A stretch of DNA of 64,000 nucleotides from a bacterium (lineage in GTDB: Bacteria; 4484-113; JAFGCY01). Position numbers and translations under genes: made by a program. The stretch is from contig JAGRNT010000002.1 in assembly GCA_020440605.1 (NCBI GenBank), positions 223,744 through 287,743 of the forward strand. Reading direction: 5' to 3'. The notes below the pieces were generated by a model that saw only the letters and a program-made list of their open reading frames with translations, did no database searches and had not been told where the DNA came from. How positions within the stretch are numbered: the first letter of the stretch is position 1; each line of letters starts with the position of its first letter. Shown in pieces: positions 35,119 through 47,200 of this stretch.

Positions 35119-36192
35119 TCAGCTGCCGGGATCCTTGGAAGCAATACCTTTGCTGAACTGCGACAAGAATCCCTGAGGATCATCGATTGCCAGCAAAATG
35201 CCGCTCACTCGCCGCCGGATGCCGAATGCTCCATGAACAGGTACCGGCTCCCGCAGCCGCAGCCTGCAGTTCGGATCTCCGCAGAGCAGCATCCGCAATT
35301 CACCTGGTGCAGATTGCCTGGCCTGCTCCTGCAGCATGTCCAGGCTCTCGATCAGTTCCAGTGGCACAACCGCCGTCCAGCGCAGTCCACAGCGCAGCAA
35401 CAGCAAGCCATCCCGGATCTCCAGCGGCCGCCGCGTGCTGGCAACGTAGTCCGCGCGCAGCCAGAGCAGGCCATAGGCACTCAGTCCACTGAGCAGCCAG
35501 GCCAGGCTGTGGCTCCAGAGGGATGCCACCAGGGCATGCACCGCCACCAGTTCGAATCCGGCGAGGATGCTGACAGCCAGCACCAGACTGCCGTAGTCGC
35601 AGCGCTCGTGATAGCTGAATTCAGTGGCTGGAAGTTCTGCAGATGCTCGATGCACAGGCCTGCTGAAGGCATAGTGCAGCATTGCCAGTTCTGAGGTCAG
35701 CAGTGCTGCAATCCAGTTGCGACCAGCCACCTCAGCAGTGCAGCCATGCAGGTTCTGCAGCATGTCCACTGCCCCCGCGTCTGCCTTCCTCCTGCTTGTC
35801 AGCAGGCGCAGATAGCGACGAACCGTCAGCACGATGTAGCCGACGACCAGCAGTTCCAGTGGTGCGGCGATGATTGCCAGCGGAGTCAGCAATCCCGGGT
35901 ACTGCTCGGGCAGCAGCAGTTCCGCGAAGAGCAGGCTGCCGGCGAAGCAGGCGGCAACAGTCGCCCAGGACAGGCGCTGTGGTCTGGCAATCAGCAGCCA
36001 GAATCCAAGCGTCAGAGTCACAGTCAGGTCCAGAGATACTGCGTTGGCCAGCAGCTGCGGCTGGGGCAGCACAGGCAGGCGCATGCAGATCAGCAGGGCG
36101 ATGCCATAGATGCAGCCCGCCAACAGCAGGAAGGGCCACAGCAGGGCCCTGCCCTGCCGCTCGATTGCCATTCCACCACGTGCTTCCCGCAT
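35119..36192 (-). CDS. Integral membrane protein of unknown function
   Basis: 357 residues. About seven hydrophobic segments can be drawn, the first being ALLWPFLLLAGCIYGIALLIC, with a soluble C-terminal region of ~110 residues beginning at YVASTRRPLEIRDG. GGGAGG lies 6 nt before the ATG. Nothing in the loops matches a known transporter or enzyme motif. The soluble tail (RPLEIRDGLLLLRCGLRWTAVVPLELIESL) loosely resembles bacterial PH-like tails of membrane proteins, a weak resemblance only. It lies between acs and the S9 peptidase on the same strand. Confidence 0.65.
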   Translation of the reverse strand: MREARGGMAIERQGRALLWPFLLLAGCIYGIALLICMRLPVLPQPQLLANAVSLDLTVTLTLGFWLLIARPQRLSWATVAACFAGSLLFAELLLPEQYPGLLTPLAIIAAPLELLVVGYIVLTVRRYLRLLTSRRKADAGAVDMLQNLHGCTAEVAGRNWIAALLTSELAMLHYAFSRPVHRASAELPATEFSYHERCDYGSLVLAVSILAGFELVAVHALVASLWSHSLAWLLSGLSAYGLLWLRADYVASTRRPLEIRDGLLLLRCGLRWTAVVPLELIESLDMLQEQARQSAPGELRMLLCGDPNCRLRLREPVPVHGAFGIRRRVSGILLAIDDPQGFLSQFSKGIASKDPGS

Positions 36193-36275
36193 TCAATACC
36201 TCCCTGTATTGCCTGAAGCTGCGAGCGGGGCCGCCCGGATCGCCTGTGCAGACCCGGGCGGCCAGCCCGCTGCTC

Positions 36276-38285
<2,010 letters not shown>

Positions 38286-38369
38286 GGATTCACTCCTCCT
38301 GAGGAAGTGCTTCCATTGTATCCCTTTCTCGCTGACAGCGCGGCAGGCGGCCGGCAATGAGAAGCCGTA

Positions 38370-39428
38370 TCAGCGCAGGTCCTTGTACTTCCTTTCCAGT
38401 CTCGTGGCCAGTACGGGATCCAGATCCCGCAGCCGGCGCAGGTCCTCCACGGCACGGCCGACGAGGTCCATTTCCATGAACAGCTCAAAGCGCTCCAGAC
38501 GCAGGGCCACGAGGATCGCGACGGTGCGGTCCACGGTCTTGCGCAGCGCTGCAGTCAGCACGTCCTTGGCCCCCTCCTGCTCTCCGAGCTTCCTGAAGGC
38601 CTGGGCCCTGAGCAGCAGCACACCGGCATGGATGTATGTATCGTTGTCAACGCCTTCAGTCAGAGCGATGACTTCCCGGAACTCCGCAACTCCAGCCTTA
38701 GAGTGATCGAGCAGATACTCGCACAGGGAAAGCAGTACGACGATGTCGCGCGGCAACCTGTCATGCAGGCGGCGCAGCACGTACATCGCGTCATTGTGGT
38801 GGCGCAGGCGCTGCTTGGCTTCCACCATTGCCAGCATCACCCCGTTGAGCGTGGGCCCGACATGGGCGGTGGCAGTCGCAGTGACCGGCAGGTCGAACAT
38901 CACGGCCACGCGGTGGCGCAGGAACTCATCCCCGAGGTCCTCCGGCTTCTCCATGGCCCGGCCCAGCAGATCAGCGGACTTCTGAGCCATGCCGAGCTTG
39001 AGCGCCAGCATCCCGGCCAGGAACTGCGCATCGGCAACCTTGCCCAGCGGCTGCAGCAGGTCATAGGCCTTGCGCGGCTTGCCGGCGAGCAGCAGCCGGC
39101 AGGCATCAAGGAAGTTGCGATCCTCACCCTTCATCAGCACTCGCCTGAGCATGGTCGGGGTAAGTTCGCGAGGATCGGCAATGATCCCGTAGCGTGCCTG
39201 CTTGCCGCGGATCAGCCGGCTCTGGACGCGCCGCTTGCCGGTGCCGCTGTTCCAGTAGACCAGCTCGCGCAGGATGCGCGCATCGTTGTCATTCACGAAC
39301 GGGGCTGACAGTGAATAGGAGATCTCATCGGAGAACAGCTTGCCGGAACTGCCCCGCCGGGGTGCCGGCTGTTCCAACCCGGTGATGTAGATCTTCACCG
39401 GCCCGCTGCTTCGTTTACGCCTGCTCAT
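38370..39428 (-). CDS. Helical-repeat (TPR-like) protein of unknown function
   Basis: 352 residues from ATG 39426-39428, which has GGGGAG about 10 nt upstream; a GTG at 39440 in the same frame is the alternative. The first ~100 residues are basic and variable. From ~100 on the protein is a string of helices with TPR character: ACRLLLAGKPRKAYDLLQPL, AQFLAGMLALKLGMAQKSADLL, ALRLERFELFMEMDLVGRAVEDL. No enzyme motif and no signal peptide are present. A scaffold in the cytoplasm is the most that can be said. Located directly upstream of acs. Confidence 0.65.
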   Translation of the reverse strand: MSRRKRSSGPVKIYITGLEQPAPRRGSSGKLFSDEISYSLSAPFVNDNDARILRELVYWNSGTGKRRVQSRLIRGKQARYGIIADPRELTPTMLRRVLMKGEDRNFLDACRLLLAGKPRKAYDLLQPLGKVADAQFLAGMLALKLGMAQKSADLLGRAMEKPEDLGDEFLRHRVAVMFDLPVTATATAHVGPTLNGVMLAMVEAKQRLRHHNDAMYVLRRLHDRLPRDIVVLLSLCEYLLDHSKAGVAEFREVIALTEGVDNDTYIHAGVLLLRAQAFRKLGEQEGAKDVLTAALRKTVDRTVAILVALRLERFELFMEMDLVGRAVEDLRRLRDLDPVLATRLERKYKDLR

Positions 39429-39490
39429 TGCGCGAGGCACTCCCCGCAGGTCCCCCGATCAGTCTGGACAGCTCGCTGCTGCATGCCGCA

Positions 39491-40684
39491 CTAGTCTAGC
39501 AGCGACAGGCTCTGGATGTCCTCGGGCGTGATGTTGGCGGGATACTGGTCCATGATCGCGAAGGACTCGATGCGTACATCCGGGTCATGCGCCAGGTTGA
39601 GCTCACGCTGCAGACCCAGCAGCTCAAGTCCATTGGCGCTGTGGGTGATCAGCACCCGCGGTCTCGCCGGGGACTTGACCGGGACCTCGATCGGGATCGC
39701 GATCTCGCCCGTTGACAAGCGGAAGCGTGAACCCCGCGGATAGAGCAGCACATGCTTCAGGAAGGCCACGAAGATCCGCGGGCTGACAGCGGTCTTGGTC
39801 TGGGCCAGCAGCATCTCGTAGGCCTGGTAGGGCTGGAAACGGTCCCGGTGGAAACGTGTCGTCATCAGTGCTGCGAACTTGTCAGCCAGACCGACGATCT
39901 GCGAGAACTCGTGGATCGTGTCCCCGCGCTTGTTCTTGGGGTAGCCCCCTCCATAGTAGTGCTCATGGTGCTCAAAGGCCACAAGCGACATGCTGAAGCC
40001 GAAATCGCTCACGGCCTCCAGCAGGCGCCGTCCGAAGTAAACGTGCTTCTTGATCTCGGCGAACTCCAGTTCGGTCAGACGACCGGGCTTGCTGAGGATC
40101 TCCTGCGGCACCTTCAGCATGCCGATGTCATAGAACAGCGCGGAAAGGCTCAGGTCCAGCAGAGTTGGCAGGCTGTAACCCAGCCCGGCCCCGATGCACA
40201 GCGAGTACATCCAGGTCACGGGGCAGTGGCGCAGGGTCTCGAGCTGGAACATGCGAGAGAGCCGCAGCAGCTCCAGCAGTCGCCGTGAACTGAAGAGCAC
40301 GTCGAAGGTGTGCTCAATCGTGGTATTCACCACCTTGCTCACGCTTTCGTCCCGAGCGCAGTTGGCCGGCCGGGCCCAGGCCGGTACCAGTTCTAGGAAT
40401 GTATCGCGCGCCAGACACTGCAGGTGGTGGTAGTCCGGGGGGCGGTCCTGACAGCACAGCAGACCCTTGTAGATATCCAGGTCCTCATCGCTGAAGACCA
40501 CGTGCACATAGTCCACACCGAACTTCGTCAGCTTGTCGATCCGCTCCGGGTCCAGCACGGCACCATGGCGCAGCAACAGCCGGCCGTTCATCTCCAGGTT
40601 GCGCCCGAGCGTCATCCCGGGAGAGACCTTGGCAAGCGGGACACGGAAGTCCGGCTGGCGGATGATGGAGACAGCCCTGCTCAT
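39491..40684 (-). CDS. HD-GYP-like protein with degenerate HD residues
   Basis: 397 residues. The middle part aligns with HD-GYP cyclic-di-GMP phosphodiesterases: ALFYDIGMLKVPQEIL, LTELEFAEIKKHVYFGRRLLEAV, AFEHHEHYYGGGYP and ADKFAALMTTR. The usual HD pair reads YD, and the Asp of HHExxDGxGYP is Tyr, so metal binding and catalysis may be lost. The N-terminal ~60 residues (VPLAKVSPGMTLGRNLEMNGRLLLRHGAVL) match the domain commonly preceding HD-GYP. A C-terminal ~90-residue region (RVLITHSANGLELLGLQREL) is receiver-like in length but not identifiable. Probably a c-di-GMP binding or signalling protein rather than an active enzyme. The start ATG 40684 is preferred over TTG 40708. Confidence 0.72.
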   Translation of the reverse strand: MSRAVSIIRQPDFRVPLAKVSPGMTLGRNLEMNGRLLLRHGAVLDPERIDKLTKFGVDYVHVVFSDEDLDIYKGLLCCQDRPPDYHHLQCLARDTFLELVPAWARPANCARDESVSKVVNTTIEHTFDVLFSSRRLLELLRLSRMFQLETLRHCPVTWMYSLCIGAGLGYSLPTLLDLSLSALFYDIGMLKVPQEILSKPGRLTELEFAEIKKHVYFGRRLLEAVSDFGFSMSLVAFEHHEHYYGGGYPKNKRGDTIHEFSQIVGLADKFAALMTTRFHRDRFQPYQAYEMLLAQTKTAVSPRIFVAFLKHVLLYPRGSRFRLSTGEIAIPIEVPVKSPARPRVLITHSANGLELLGLQRELNLAHDPDVRIESFAIMDQYPANITPEDIQSLSLLD

Positions 40685-40812
40685 CCGGCGATCACCGGTC
40701 CAGGGCAAGAAGAATCAAGGTATGCTGCGCCGTACATATACGCAGATTATGCATTCCAGCGCACTGCAGGGTAGTTCAAGAGCGGCCAAATCGGCCTGAA
40801 ATCGGGCTTGGT

Positions 40813-41061
40813 TCAGCTGCTGGAGCCGGAATCCCCGTCACTACTGGAAGGCGCAGCCGGCTTGCTGCTGCCATTTTCACTGGGTTTGGAATCCGTGACA
40901 TAGAATCCACTGCCACGAAACTGGATGCCTGCACTGGAAAAGACCTTAACGGTCTTGCGGGATTTGCACTTCGGGCAGCTTTCTTTGCTGGTGTCAGTCA
41001 TGGAGCGCTCGACCTCGAACACTTCGCCGCATTCCTCACACTGGAAATCGTACAGGGGCAT
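40813..41061 (-). CDS. FmdB-family zinc-ribbon protein
   Basis: 82 residues. MPLYDFQCEECGEVFEVERS is the FmdB family start. Four cysteines (8, 11, 29, 32) form a zinc ribbon, followed by VKVFSSAGIQFRGSGFYVTD. The rest is a Ser/Pro/Gly-rich tail. The family is described as regulatory but no target is known. GGAGGAA precedes the ATG, with a TAAAAT upstream of it. Confidence 0.85.
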   Translation of the reverse strand: MPLYDFQCEECGEVFEVERSMTDTSKESCPKCKSRKTVKVFSSAGIQFRGSGFYVTDSKPSENGSSKPAAPSSSDGDSGSSS

Positions 41062-41151
41062 TGCTTCCTCCGGGACGGATATTTTAACAGAACAGCAGTG
41101 CTGCTACTGATACCGCGATGATGTCGTCCCTGATCTGGCGCGTGCCGGCAT

Positions 41152-42327
41152 TCAATCCCGCAGCATCGCGTTGAAACGTTCACCGGCCTCCCGGGCCAGT
41201 CTCATGTCCACTCGCCAGGATCGCAGGGTATTGATCCAGCTTTCCTGACTGCGCGTGTAGGGTGCAGGGCCCAGGTTGCCCGGCTGAAAATCCACACTGC
41301 CATCTGCCTGCACTTCCATACCAAACGGTTCCGGCAATCCCTGGCGGTCCAGCTCTGCAAGTGCGCTGCGCCACCGTCCCAGCTCCAGCTGCTGCTCCAG
41401 CGGCCAGTCAGCGCCAGTTTCCTGATCGCTGAGCAACCGCTGCAGGGCCGCATGCGGTCGCCAGAGCTGCAACGTAGCATTGCCTCGCATCGCTGCCAGC
41501 CGCAGTTGCATTTCCACGTAGGCACTGACAGCAGCGTGTTCCCTGGCAATTGGGTCATCCATCATGGTCAGATCCGCCGGCGGGCGCAGCGCACCTTCCC
41601 GCTGCGATCTCGCCAGTTGCGCCAGCACACCCTGCACCGCCTGGCTGGCACTGTCCACCGGCAATGCGTCATCATCATTCAGCAGAGCAAGAGGCCAGGG
41701 CCTGGGCAGTTCCGTCCGCCGGGCTCGGTTGCCTGACTGCATCAACATCAGAGCGGCGTCGGCATTTCCCTCTTCGATCTGCAGTTCCGCACCGCGGTAA
41801 TGCCAGTATGCATTGTCAGGCCAGAGCTCCAGTGCTTCACTGACCATGCGGATCTGCTCCTTTGCAGGTGCATTGTCAGCCAGCAGGCGGCAGGCTGCTT
41901 CACTGCGAAGACCCCGCTCCCAGGCCCCCTCCAGACCATCCAGACATGGATCAGCTGACATGTAGCCTTCGGTTCCGCAGTCACTGCGCAGCAGGCAGCG
42001 CAGTTCCCAGTAGTGCATGTCCCCGGAGAACTCTCCTTCCCAGTCCAGGATCCGTGCGCTGCTTATCCGCCCGCAGCCGCCTGTGTCAACCAGCCCACTG
42101 CCGGCAATGTAGTCATCCGGGACGAGCAGTCGCTGACTGCTCGCCCGCAGGTCGTCGTCAATCAGGGAAGCCAGGCGGTCGTAGAGTCCATTGCCGCTGG
42201 CGGGCAGCTGTGATGCGGTACCTGTCGGACTGGCTGCCAGCCAGGCGATGCACAGCAGCGGCAACAACGCGGCAGCCGCCCTCAGTTGCGGCAATCGCCA
42301 GTATTCGTGTCCAGTTCGCGTCCTCAC
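41152..42327 (-). CDS. Exported helical protein of unknown function
   Basis: 391 residues with GTG start at 42325-42327. A signal-type hydrophobic stretch (AAAALLPLLCIAWLAASPTGTAS) is followed by a mainly helical, Cys-containing body. One short stretch is TPR-like (EALELWPDNAYWHYRGAELQIEEGNADAALMLM). Several cysteines (GGCGRI, RCLLRSDCGTE, DPCLDG) suggest disulfides, consistent with export. No family recognised. TATAAT at 42339-42344 lies 11 nt before GTG and there is no Shine-Dalgarno. Confidence 0.6.
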   Translation of the reverse strand: MRTRTGHEYWRLPQLRAAAALLPLLCIAWLAASPTGTASQLPASGNGLYDRLASLIDDDLRASSQRLLVPDDYIAGSGLVDTGGCGRISSARILDWEGEFSGDMHYWELRCLLRSDCGTEGYMSADPCLDGLEGAWERGLRSEAACRLLADNAPAKEQIRMVSEALELWPDNAYWHYRGAELQIEEGNADAALMLMQSGNRARRTELPRPWPLALLNDDDALPVDSASQAVQGVLAQLARSQREGALRPPADLTMMDDPIAREHAAVSAYVEMQLRLAAMRGNATLQLWRPHAALQRLLSDQETGADWPLEQQLELGRWRSALAELDRQGLPEPFGMEVQADGSVDFQPGNLGPAPYTRSQESWINTLRSWRVDMRLAREAGERFNAMLRD

Positions 42328-42338
42328 AGCCAGTGAAG

Positions 42339-42344
42339 ATTATA
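42339..42344 (-). promoter_or_regulatory. -10 element of the exported helical protein gene
   Basis: Perfect TATAAT on the minus strand, 11 nt before the GTG start, giving at most a few nucleotides of leader. Confidence 0.5.
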
Positions 42345-42365
42345 TGTACACAGCATCCGCGCTGC

Positions 42366-42585
42366 AAGCCGGTGCACCGGCTTCCCCGAGAATCCGCGGC
42401 ACCGGTATCCCGCAGCTGGCCCCGTAACGGGGATCATGTCAACGTGGTTGGCAGGTCAATCCTTCGACCTGCCCTGCTGCACTACGGATATGGGTTCCGC
42501 TGCCCGCCCCTGCAGCGGACCGGGCCGTGTCCGGCGGGGACTGCATCCAGTTTCGTCCCTGAGAATGGTCCCCACCGGACACGGC
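42366..42585. repeat. Cluster of five inverted repeats in the 358-bp gap 42328-42685
   Basis: The gap between the divergent genes holds, in order: AAGCCGG-TGCA-CCGGCTT (42366-42383, perfect); CCCCG-TAA-CGGGG (42420-42432); GGCAGGTC-8 nt-GACCTGCC (42450-42473); TCCGCTGC-8 nt-GCAGCGGA (42496-42519); and an 18-bp arm pair 42524-42541 / 42568-42585, 17 of 18 paired, with a 26-nt loop. No open frame fits. The last three would lie in the transcript of the 42686 lipoprotein if it starts upstream of them, as a structured leader or attenuator. The first two could alternatively be operators. Confidence 0.5.
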
Positions 42586-42685
42586 GAATTCCCCGATTTC
42601 CAGATCCTGCTGCAACTATCACTCCGCCCCCCCGCTCAGATCTCCTGTCCATGGGGATTGGGAAATCCTGAACAGGAGGCCCTGG

Positions 42686-44185
42686 ATGGGAATCTTGAAA
42701 CACGTCGGAATCTTGCTCATCTGCTGCCTTGCCGTGCTGGCCACGGCCTGCGGTGGATCACAGATGTCGGAGCTCAGTGGCTCCATGACAACGGAGGACA
42801 GCACAGCGAACACCACGCTGGACCTGTCTTCCTATGAACCGGATGCCGTAGCGGGCATGCCCCAGCTTCCGCTCGAGGAAGGCACGGAACGCAGTTCCTC
42901 GGACTGGGACATCTCCCTCACCCAGGTTCTCGGCAGCGACTATCTGCTGCAGACGGGCAGCCTGGTGGACGGCACTGACCTGCTGATCGGCGCCGGTGAG
43001 GGCAGCGTGCAGGGTGAGAATGGCAACTTCGCCTACGCCATGTACCGCCTGAGCTGTGAGCCGGGCACGCGTCCGCTCTCCCTCAACATCGAATGCACTC
43101 CCTCCGGCCTTGACGAACCCTATTTCGTGGCCGTTGCCAACTACACCGACCTGCGCTGGAGCTGGTTCGGCCCGGTGAACCTGCCTGAATTCCAGCTCGA
43201 ACTGGCCGGCATCAACAAGCAGTTCAGCACCCATCTCGGCAACCTGTACTTCCTGATTCTCTCACCCGAGGGCAGCATTGCCACCCATGCCCGGACCAGC
43301 CTGATCTGCGGCGCTCCCCAGGGAGACGAACTTCCCGGATGCCCGCACCACCTGATTGCCAGTGACGGCCAGGTTCCGGATGCAGTCGCCATTGACTGGC
43401 TGGCTGGCAATGACAATGCAGGTTACCAGGTCTTCCGCCATGCCGCTGACGGTGATGCCGACTGGCAGCTGATCGGTGAGACCCAGCAGACCCACTTCAT
43501 TGACCACCATGCCCCCGACTGGAAACTCTTCTTCTACCGCGTCCGCGCCGTGAATGGCAACGGTGAAAGCTGCTTCAGTAACATCGATACCGGCTTCGCC
43601 GGCGGCGGTGAGGAACCCTGCATCATCACCGGCCAGGTGACCGGCATCGGCGGCGAGCCACTGCCCGGAGTGGCGGTCGGCCTGCTGGGCTTCGACGAGC
43701 AGATGATCCGCTTCACCAATCAGGAAGGCAAGTTCCTCTACCGCGACCTGCCCCCGGGCCAGTACCTCGTGGTTCCCCTGAATGAGGATCTGAAGTTCTT
43801 CCCGCCGGTACGCATGGCCGATCTGACCCAGCAGCTGCATGTTGACATGCACTTCAACGCTGCCCCTGAGGCGATCTTCCACCGTGTCCATGGCTTCACC
43901 GTGGCCGTCACCCCGCCGGACTCCCCGCTGCCGCCTGTGCTGCCGCTTGAAGGCGTGACCGTGCGCATCAATCCGCTCGGTGATCCTGACAACTTCATTA
44001 CCACCACTTCGGATGCCCTTGGCCACTACGGCTTCGAGGACCTCCCGGAAGGCATCTACATGGTACGGGCCTACCTGCAGGGTCTGGAGTTCACTCCGGA
44101 CGTGCATGAAGTCGTGATCAACGGCGTCAATCCGCCGGATCGGCGCGACTTCTTCGGCCTGCCCGCCGGTGAACCCGGCAACTGA
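42686..44185 (+). CDS. Lipoprotein with shared ~110-aa domain, FN3-like domain and two carboxypeptidase-regulatory-like domains
   Basis: 499 residues; AGGAGG lies 6 nt before the ATG. Lipobox ATAC (Cys22). The shared domain is the most diverged copy (VAVANYTDLRWSW, GNLYFLILSPEG). Next is an FN3-like module (AIDWLAGNDNAGYQVFRHA ... FFYRVRAVNGNGES), then two beta-sandwich repeats (IITGQVTGIGGEPLPGVAV and VTVRINPLGDP ... LGHYGFEDLPEGIYMVRAY). No haem motif. It combines modules found separately in the left-hand haem lipoproteins and in the PKD/FN3 lipoprotein. Exported, membrane-anchored and otherwise of unknown role. The preceding 358 bp carry strong inverted repeats. Confidence 0.75.
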   Translation: MGILKHVGILLICCLAVLATACGGSQMSELSGSMTTEDSTANTTLDLSSYEPDAVAGMPQLPLEEGTERSSSDWDISLTQVLGSDYLLQTGSLVDGTDLLIGAGEGSVQGENGNFAYAMYRLSCEPGTRPLSLNIECTPSGLDEPYFVAVANYTDLRWSWFGPVNLPEFQLELAGINKQFSTHLGNLYFLILSPEGSIATHARTSLICGAPQGDELPGCPHHLIASDGQVPDAVAIDWLAGNDNAGYQVFRHAADGDADWQLIGETQQTHFIDHHAPDWKLFFYRVRAVNGNGESCFSNIDTGFAGGGEEPCIITGQVTGIGGEPLPGVAVGLLGFDEQMIRFTNQEGKFLYRDLPPGQYLVVPLNEDLKFFPPVRMADLTQQLHVDMHFNAAPEAIFHRVHGFTVAVTPPDSPLPPVLPLEGVTVRINPLGDPDNFITTTSDALGHYGFEDLPEGIYMVRAYLQGLEFTPDVHEVVINGVNPPDRRDFFGLPAGEPGN

Positions 44186-44240
44186 TCCAGCCATCCCACA
44201 TGGACGGCCGGAACTCCGGTTCCGGCTCAGAAACGAAACA

Positions 44241-44265
44241 GGCCCCCGGGATTCCCGGGGGCCTC
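44241..44265. terminator. Bidirectional terminator between convergent lipoprotein genes
   Basis: AGGCCCCCGGG-ATT-CCCGGGGGCCT, a perfect 11-bp stem with a 3-nt loop, followed on the plus strand by a C/T-rich tract (TCTCTCATTT). It lies between stops at 44185 and 44292. Confidence 0.82.
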
Positions 44266-44291
44266 TCTCATTTCATCCTGATTACTGCGGA

Positions 44292-47200
44292 TCAGGGATC
44301 GATGATGTAGATCGTGAAGAACTCGACGAAGCAGAAGGGTGCCACGTTGATGCTCACATTGAAGCTCGGCTGGCCCTCCGGCAGTGCCGGGTCCGGAATG
44401 ACTTCAAACGGGGTGAATTCTCCGGGTACGTAGGGAACGACCGGGAAGGCAGCCCCGCCGATCGGCATGAATGGATCCGGCTCGAAGTAGTTGATGAAGC
44501 CCGGAATCTCGCTCGGCGCGAAGAAGCCGGACTGGCTGATCTCGAAGCTGTTGCCGACGACTTTGATTTCCGTGGGTGAACTCAGCACCAGCTCGGTCAG
44601 CTGGATGTCAATCCACAGTTCGGTATCCCCGGCATCGTTGTTGTGCATCTGGATCTGCGGACGCGGATTGCTTGGCACGTCGTTGTTGGTACTGAGGAAG
44701 AATCCGGATGCACCGTTCGTGGTCGTGTCATGCACCGTGAATGGCACGCTGCCGATCTTCTCCATCGTCTGGCTGTCCAGCAGATCAACGGTACCCGTGG
44801 TGCCATCCGGCAGCTTGACGGGCGGATCCATCGGTCCCGGGAAGGTGCCGGGATCCACGAGGAAGGTCGGGATGTCGATGCACCAGATCCAGAATCCGCC
44901 AGCCGGCCACTCGATGCCGTCAGCACCATCGTTACCGTCAAGCTGGCTGACGTTCGCGCCACTGGCACTGGCTGTTCCTCCGACACCACCGGCTCCGATC
45001 GGGAAGCCGTCGCCGCCGTCGCCGCCATCGCCGCCCAGAGCATCGCCGTCTCCGTCATTGCCCTGGGTTGCCAGACCGGTCACATCGCCCTTCTGGCCGC
45101 CATCAGCTGAGGCATCGCCGCCGTCGCCACCGTTGCCGGCCTGGGCCTTGAAGCAGTCAGCTCCGTCTCCACCCATGCCGCCGGTGGCAATTGCATCGCC
45201 ACCCGTCCCGGACTCCGCACCGTTGTTGGTGCCGGTGAATCCGCTGCCTGCGGTGTAGTTCGCGAGACCACCCTTGCCACCTGTGGCACTTGCATCACCG
45301 CCATCGCCGGCGGTCATGCAGCAGGTATCGTTGCCACCGTTGCCGCCGGTAGCATCCGCTACGCCACCATCACCACCGAAGGCCTTGCCGAGCGTAATGC
45401 TGGCACCGCCGAAGACATTGCCGCGAACGCGCATGCCCCACAGCGGCACATCGCCGCCCTGTCCGCCTGTGGCCGTGGCATCACAGCCGTCGGTTGCCGG
45501 GCAGCCGTCAATGCCGTTGCCGCCCGTGGCCGTGGCCGTTCCTCCGTTTCCACCCCAGCCGGGGTTCATGGTGAAGCTGTTGTTGATGCGGATCAGGTTG
45601 CCCGCCGTGATGCGGTACTTGTTGTTGGGCTTGCCGCCGTTGCCCCCGACTGCAGTCGCCTGCGGGCAGCAGGCCAGGGCATTGGCATCACCGCCCTCGC
45701 CGCCACTGCCCAGAGTGATCGTGGCGTTGTCGAAGGTGATCGCCTTGCTGGCATGCATGCGCAGCATGAAGCGATTGTCCTCGCCGTCCTCACCGGTTGC
45801 CATGTTGCAGTTCGTGACCGCTGCACCGTCCCGGCCGTCCGGACCCGAGATGTTCCAGTCCGTGGCCTTGATCTGGCCCCGGCGCTGATAGACGCGCAGG
45901 ATCACGCGCTTGACGTGGTTGGGCTGCACCGGGACCTTGCCCCAGTTCTTGCGCAGATGCCAGGTCCAGTACGGACCGTAGTACTTGACATGGTTGCTCG
46001 CGCCGCGGTTGATGCTGCTCACACCATTGGCGACAGCCTCCTCAAGAGGCATGAAGGTGAAGTCGAACTCATCAAAGGCACCGTTGACGATGTCGTCCTC
46101 GGCCTGCTCCGGAGTGATCAGGTCATCCTCATCACTGACAATCAGCAGGTTGCCGTTCATGTCGAACGGGTCACCGTCGAAGTCGGCATTGCCTTCCGCC
46201 ACGATCTTCACGGACTTAGCATCATCCGCAGGGACCGCCGGCTCATCCGGCAGCTCCTGCACGATCTGGCCGGTCACGATGATGTCGCCCTTGACGATGA
46301 TGCAGATGTCCGTGTCGCCGCCATGCAGCGTGCCAGCAATGGTCAGATCACCATTGACAGTCAGCACGGCGTCATTGCTGAACTCGACCGTGTTGCCATC
46401 ACCGATGGTCGCCGGACCCTCGATGTCCAGATCGGCATCGATCGTCGCAGGCAGCTCCTGGCTGGCATGCGGCGTGCCACTCAGCATCACCGTGTTCTCC
46501 TCGGCGTTGGCCGGGTCGGCACCATCTCGCACGCGAACAGCGAATGCATACTCAGTCTCGTTGGTGAGACCGGTGACGATGAGGCTCTGCTCACTGCCGG
46601 CATTCTCATCGTCCTTGGCCAGTCCGCTGACTTCCATCGTCTGCGCCGTGCCGAAGTCGACAGTACTGCCTTCGTTCCAGTAGACGGTGTAGGTACCAGG
46701 CCAGCTCTGCAGGTCGTCCGCCTCATACCAGTTGACGCGCATGCTCCCGTCGCCGGGAATTACGCTCATCACTCCGGCATCCTCGGGTTCGCCTCCGACC
46801 CAGAACGGCGGGGAGGTGTCCACGGCCCCGGCCCCGGCCATGTTGGAGCTGATGCCTTCATTGGACTCACTGACTGGTCGCAGCCAGAAGCTTTCCGCCC
46901 CGCTGCCGCTGATGGCGGCCAGCGTGGCTTCATAGCGGGCGCGGAACTGGGCCTTGCTTGCCCCGGTATCGTCCGCAAAATTGATGCTGCCCAGCGAGGT
47001 TGCGGCACCGTTGCCAGCCTCCGGGTCCGCCGGATAGTCGGATGCATCTCCACCATACAGCGTCCAGCTCTCGATGCGGTTGCCGAAGTTGACACCGATC
47101 GGGGTTATGTCCGCCAGCGTGATCAGACCGTTGGAATCTCCATCCACCACGGACAGCGCGCTGTCGAATGGATATGTGGAGCCGCTGGCGGGATCCGCAT

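Noticed and set aside
44940..45720. Repetitive GC-rich DNA that might be a satellite or CRISPR-like repeat
   Set aside because: It is in frame within the lipoprotein and encodes Gly-rich units of varied sequence.
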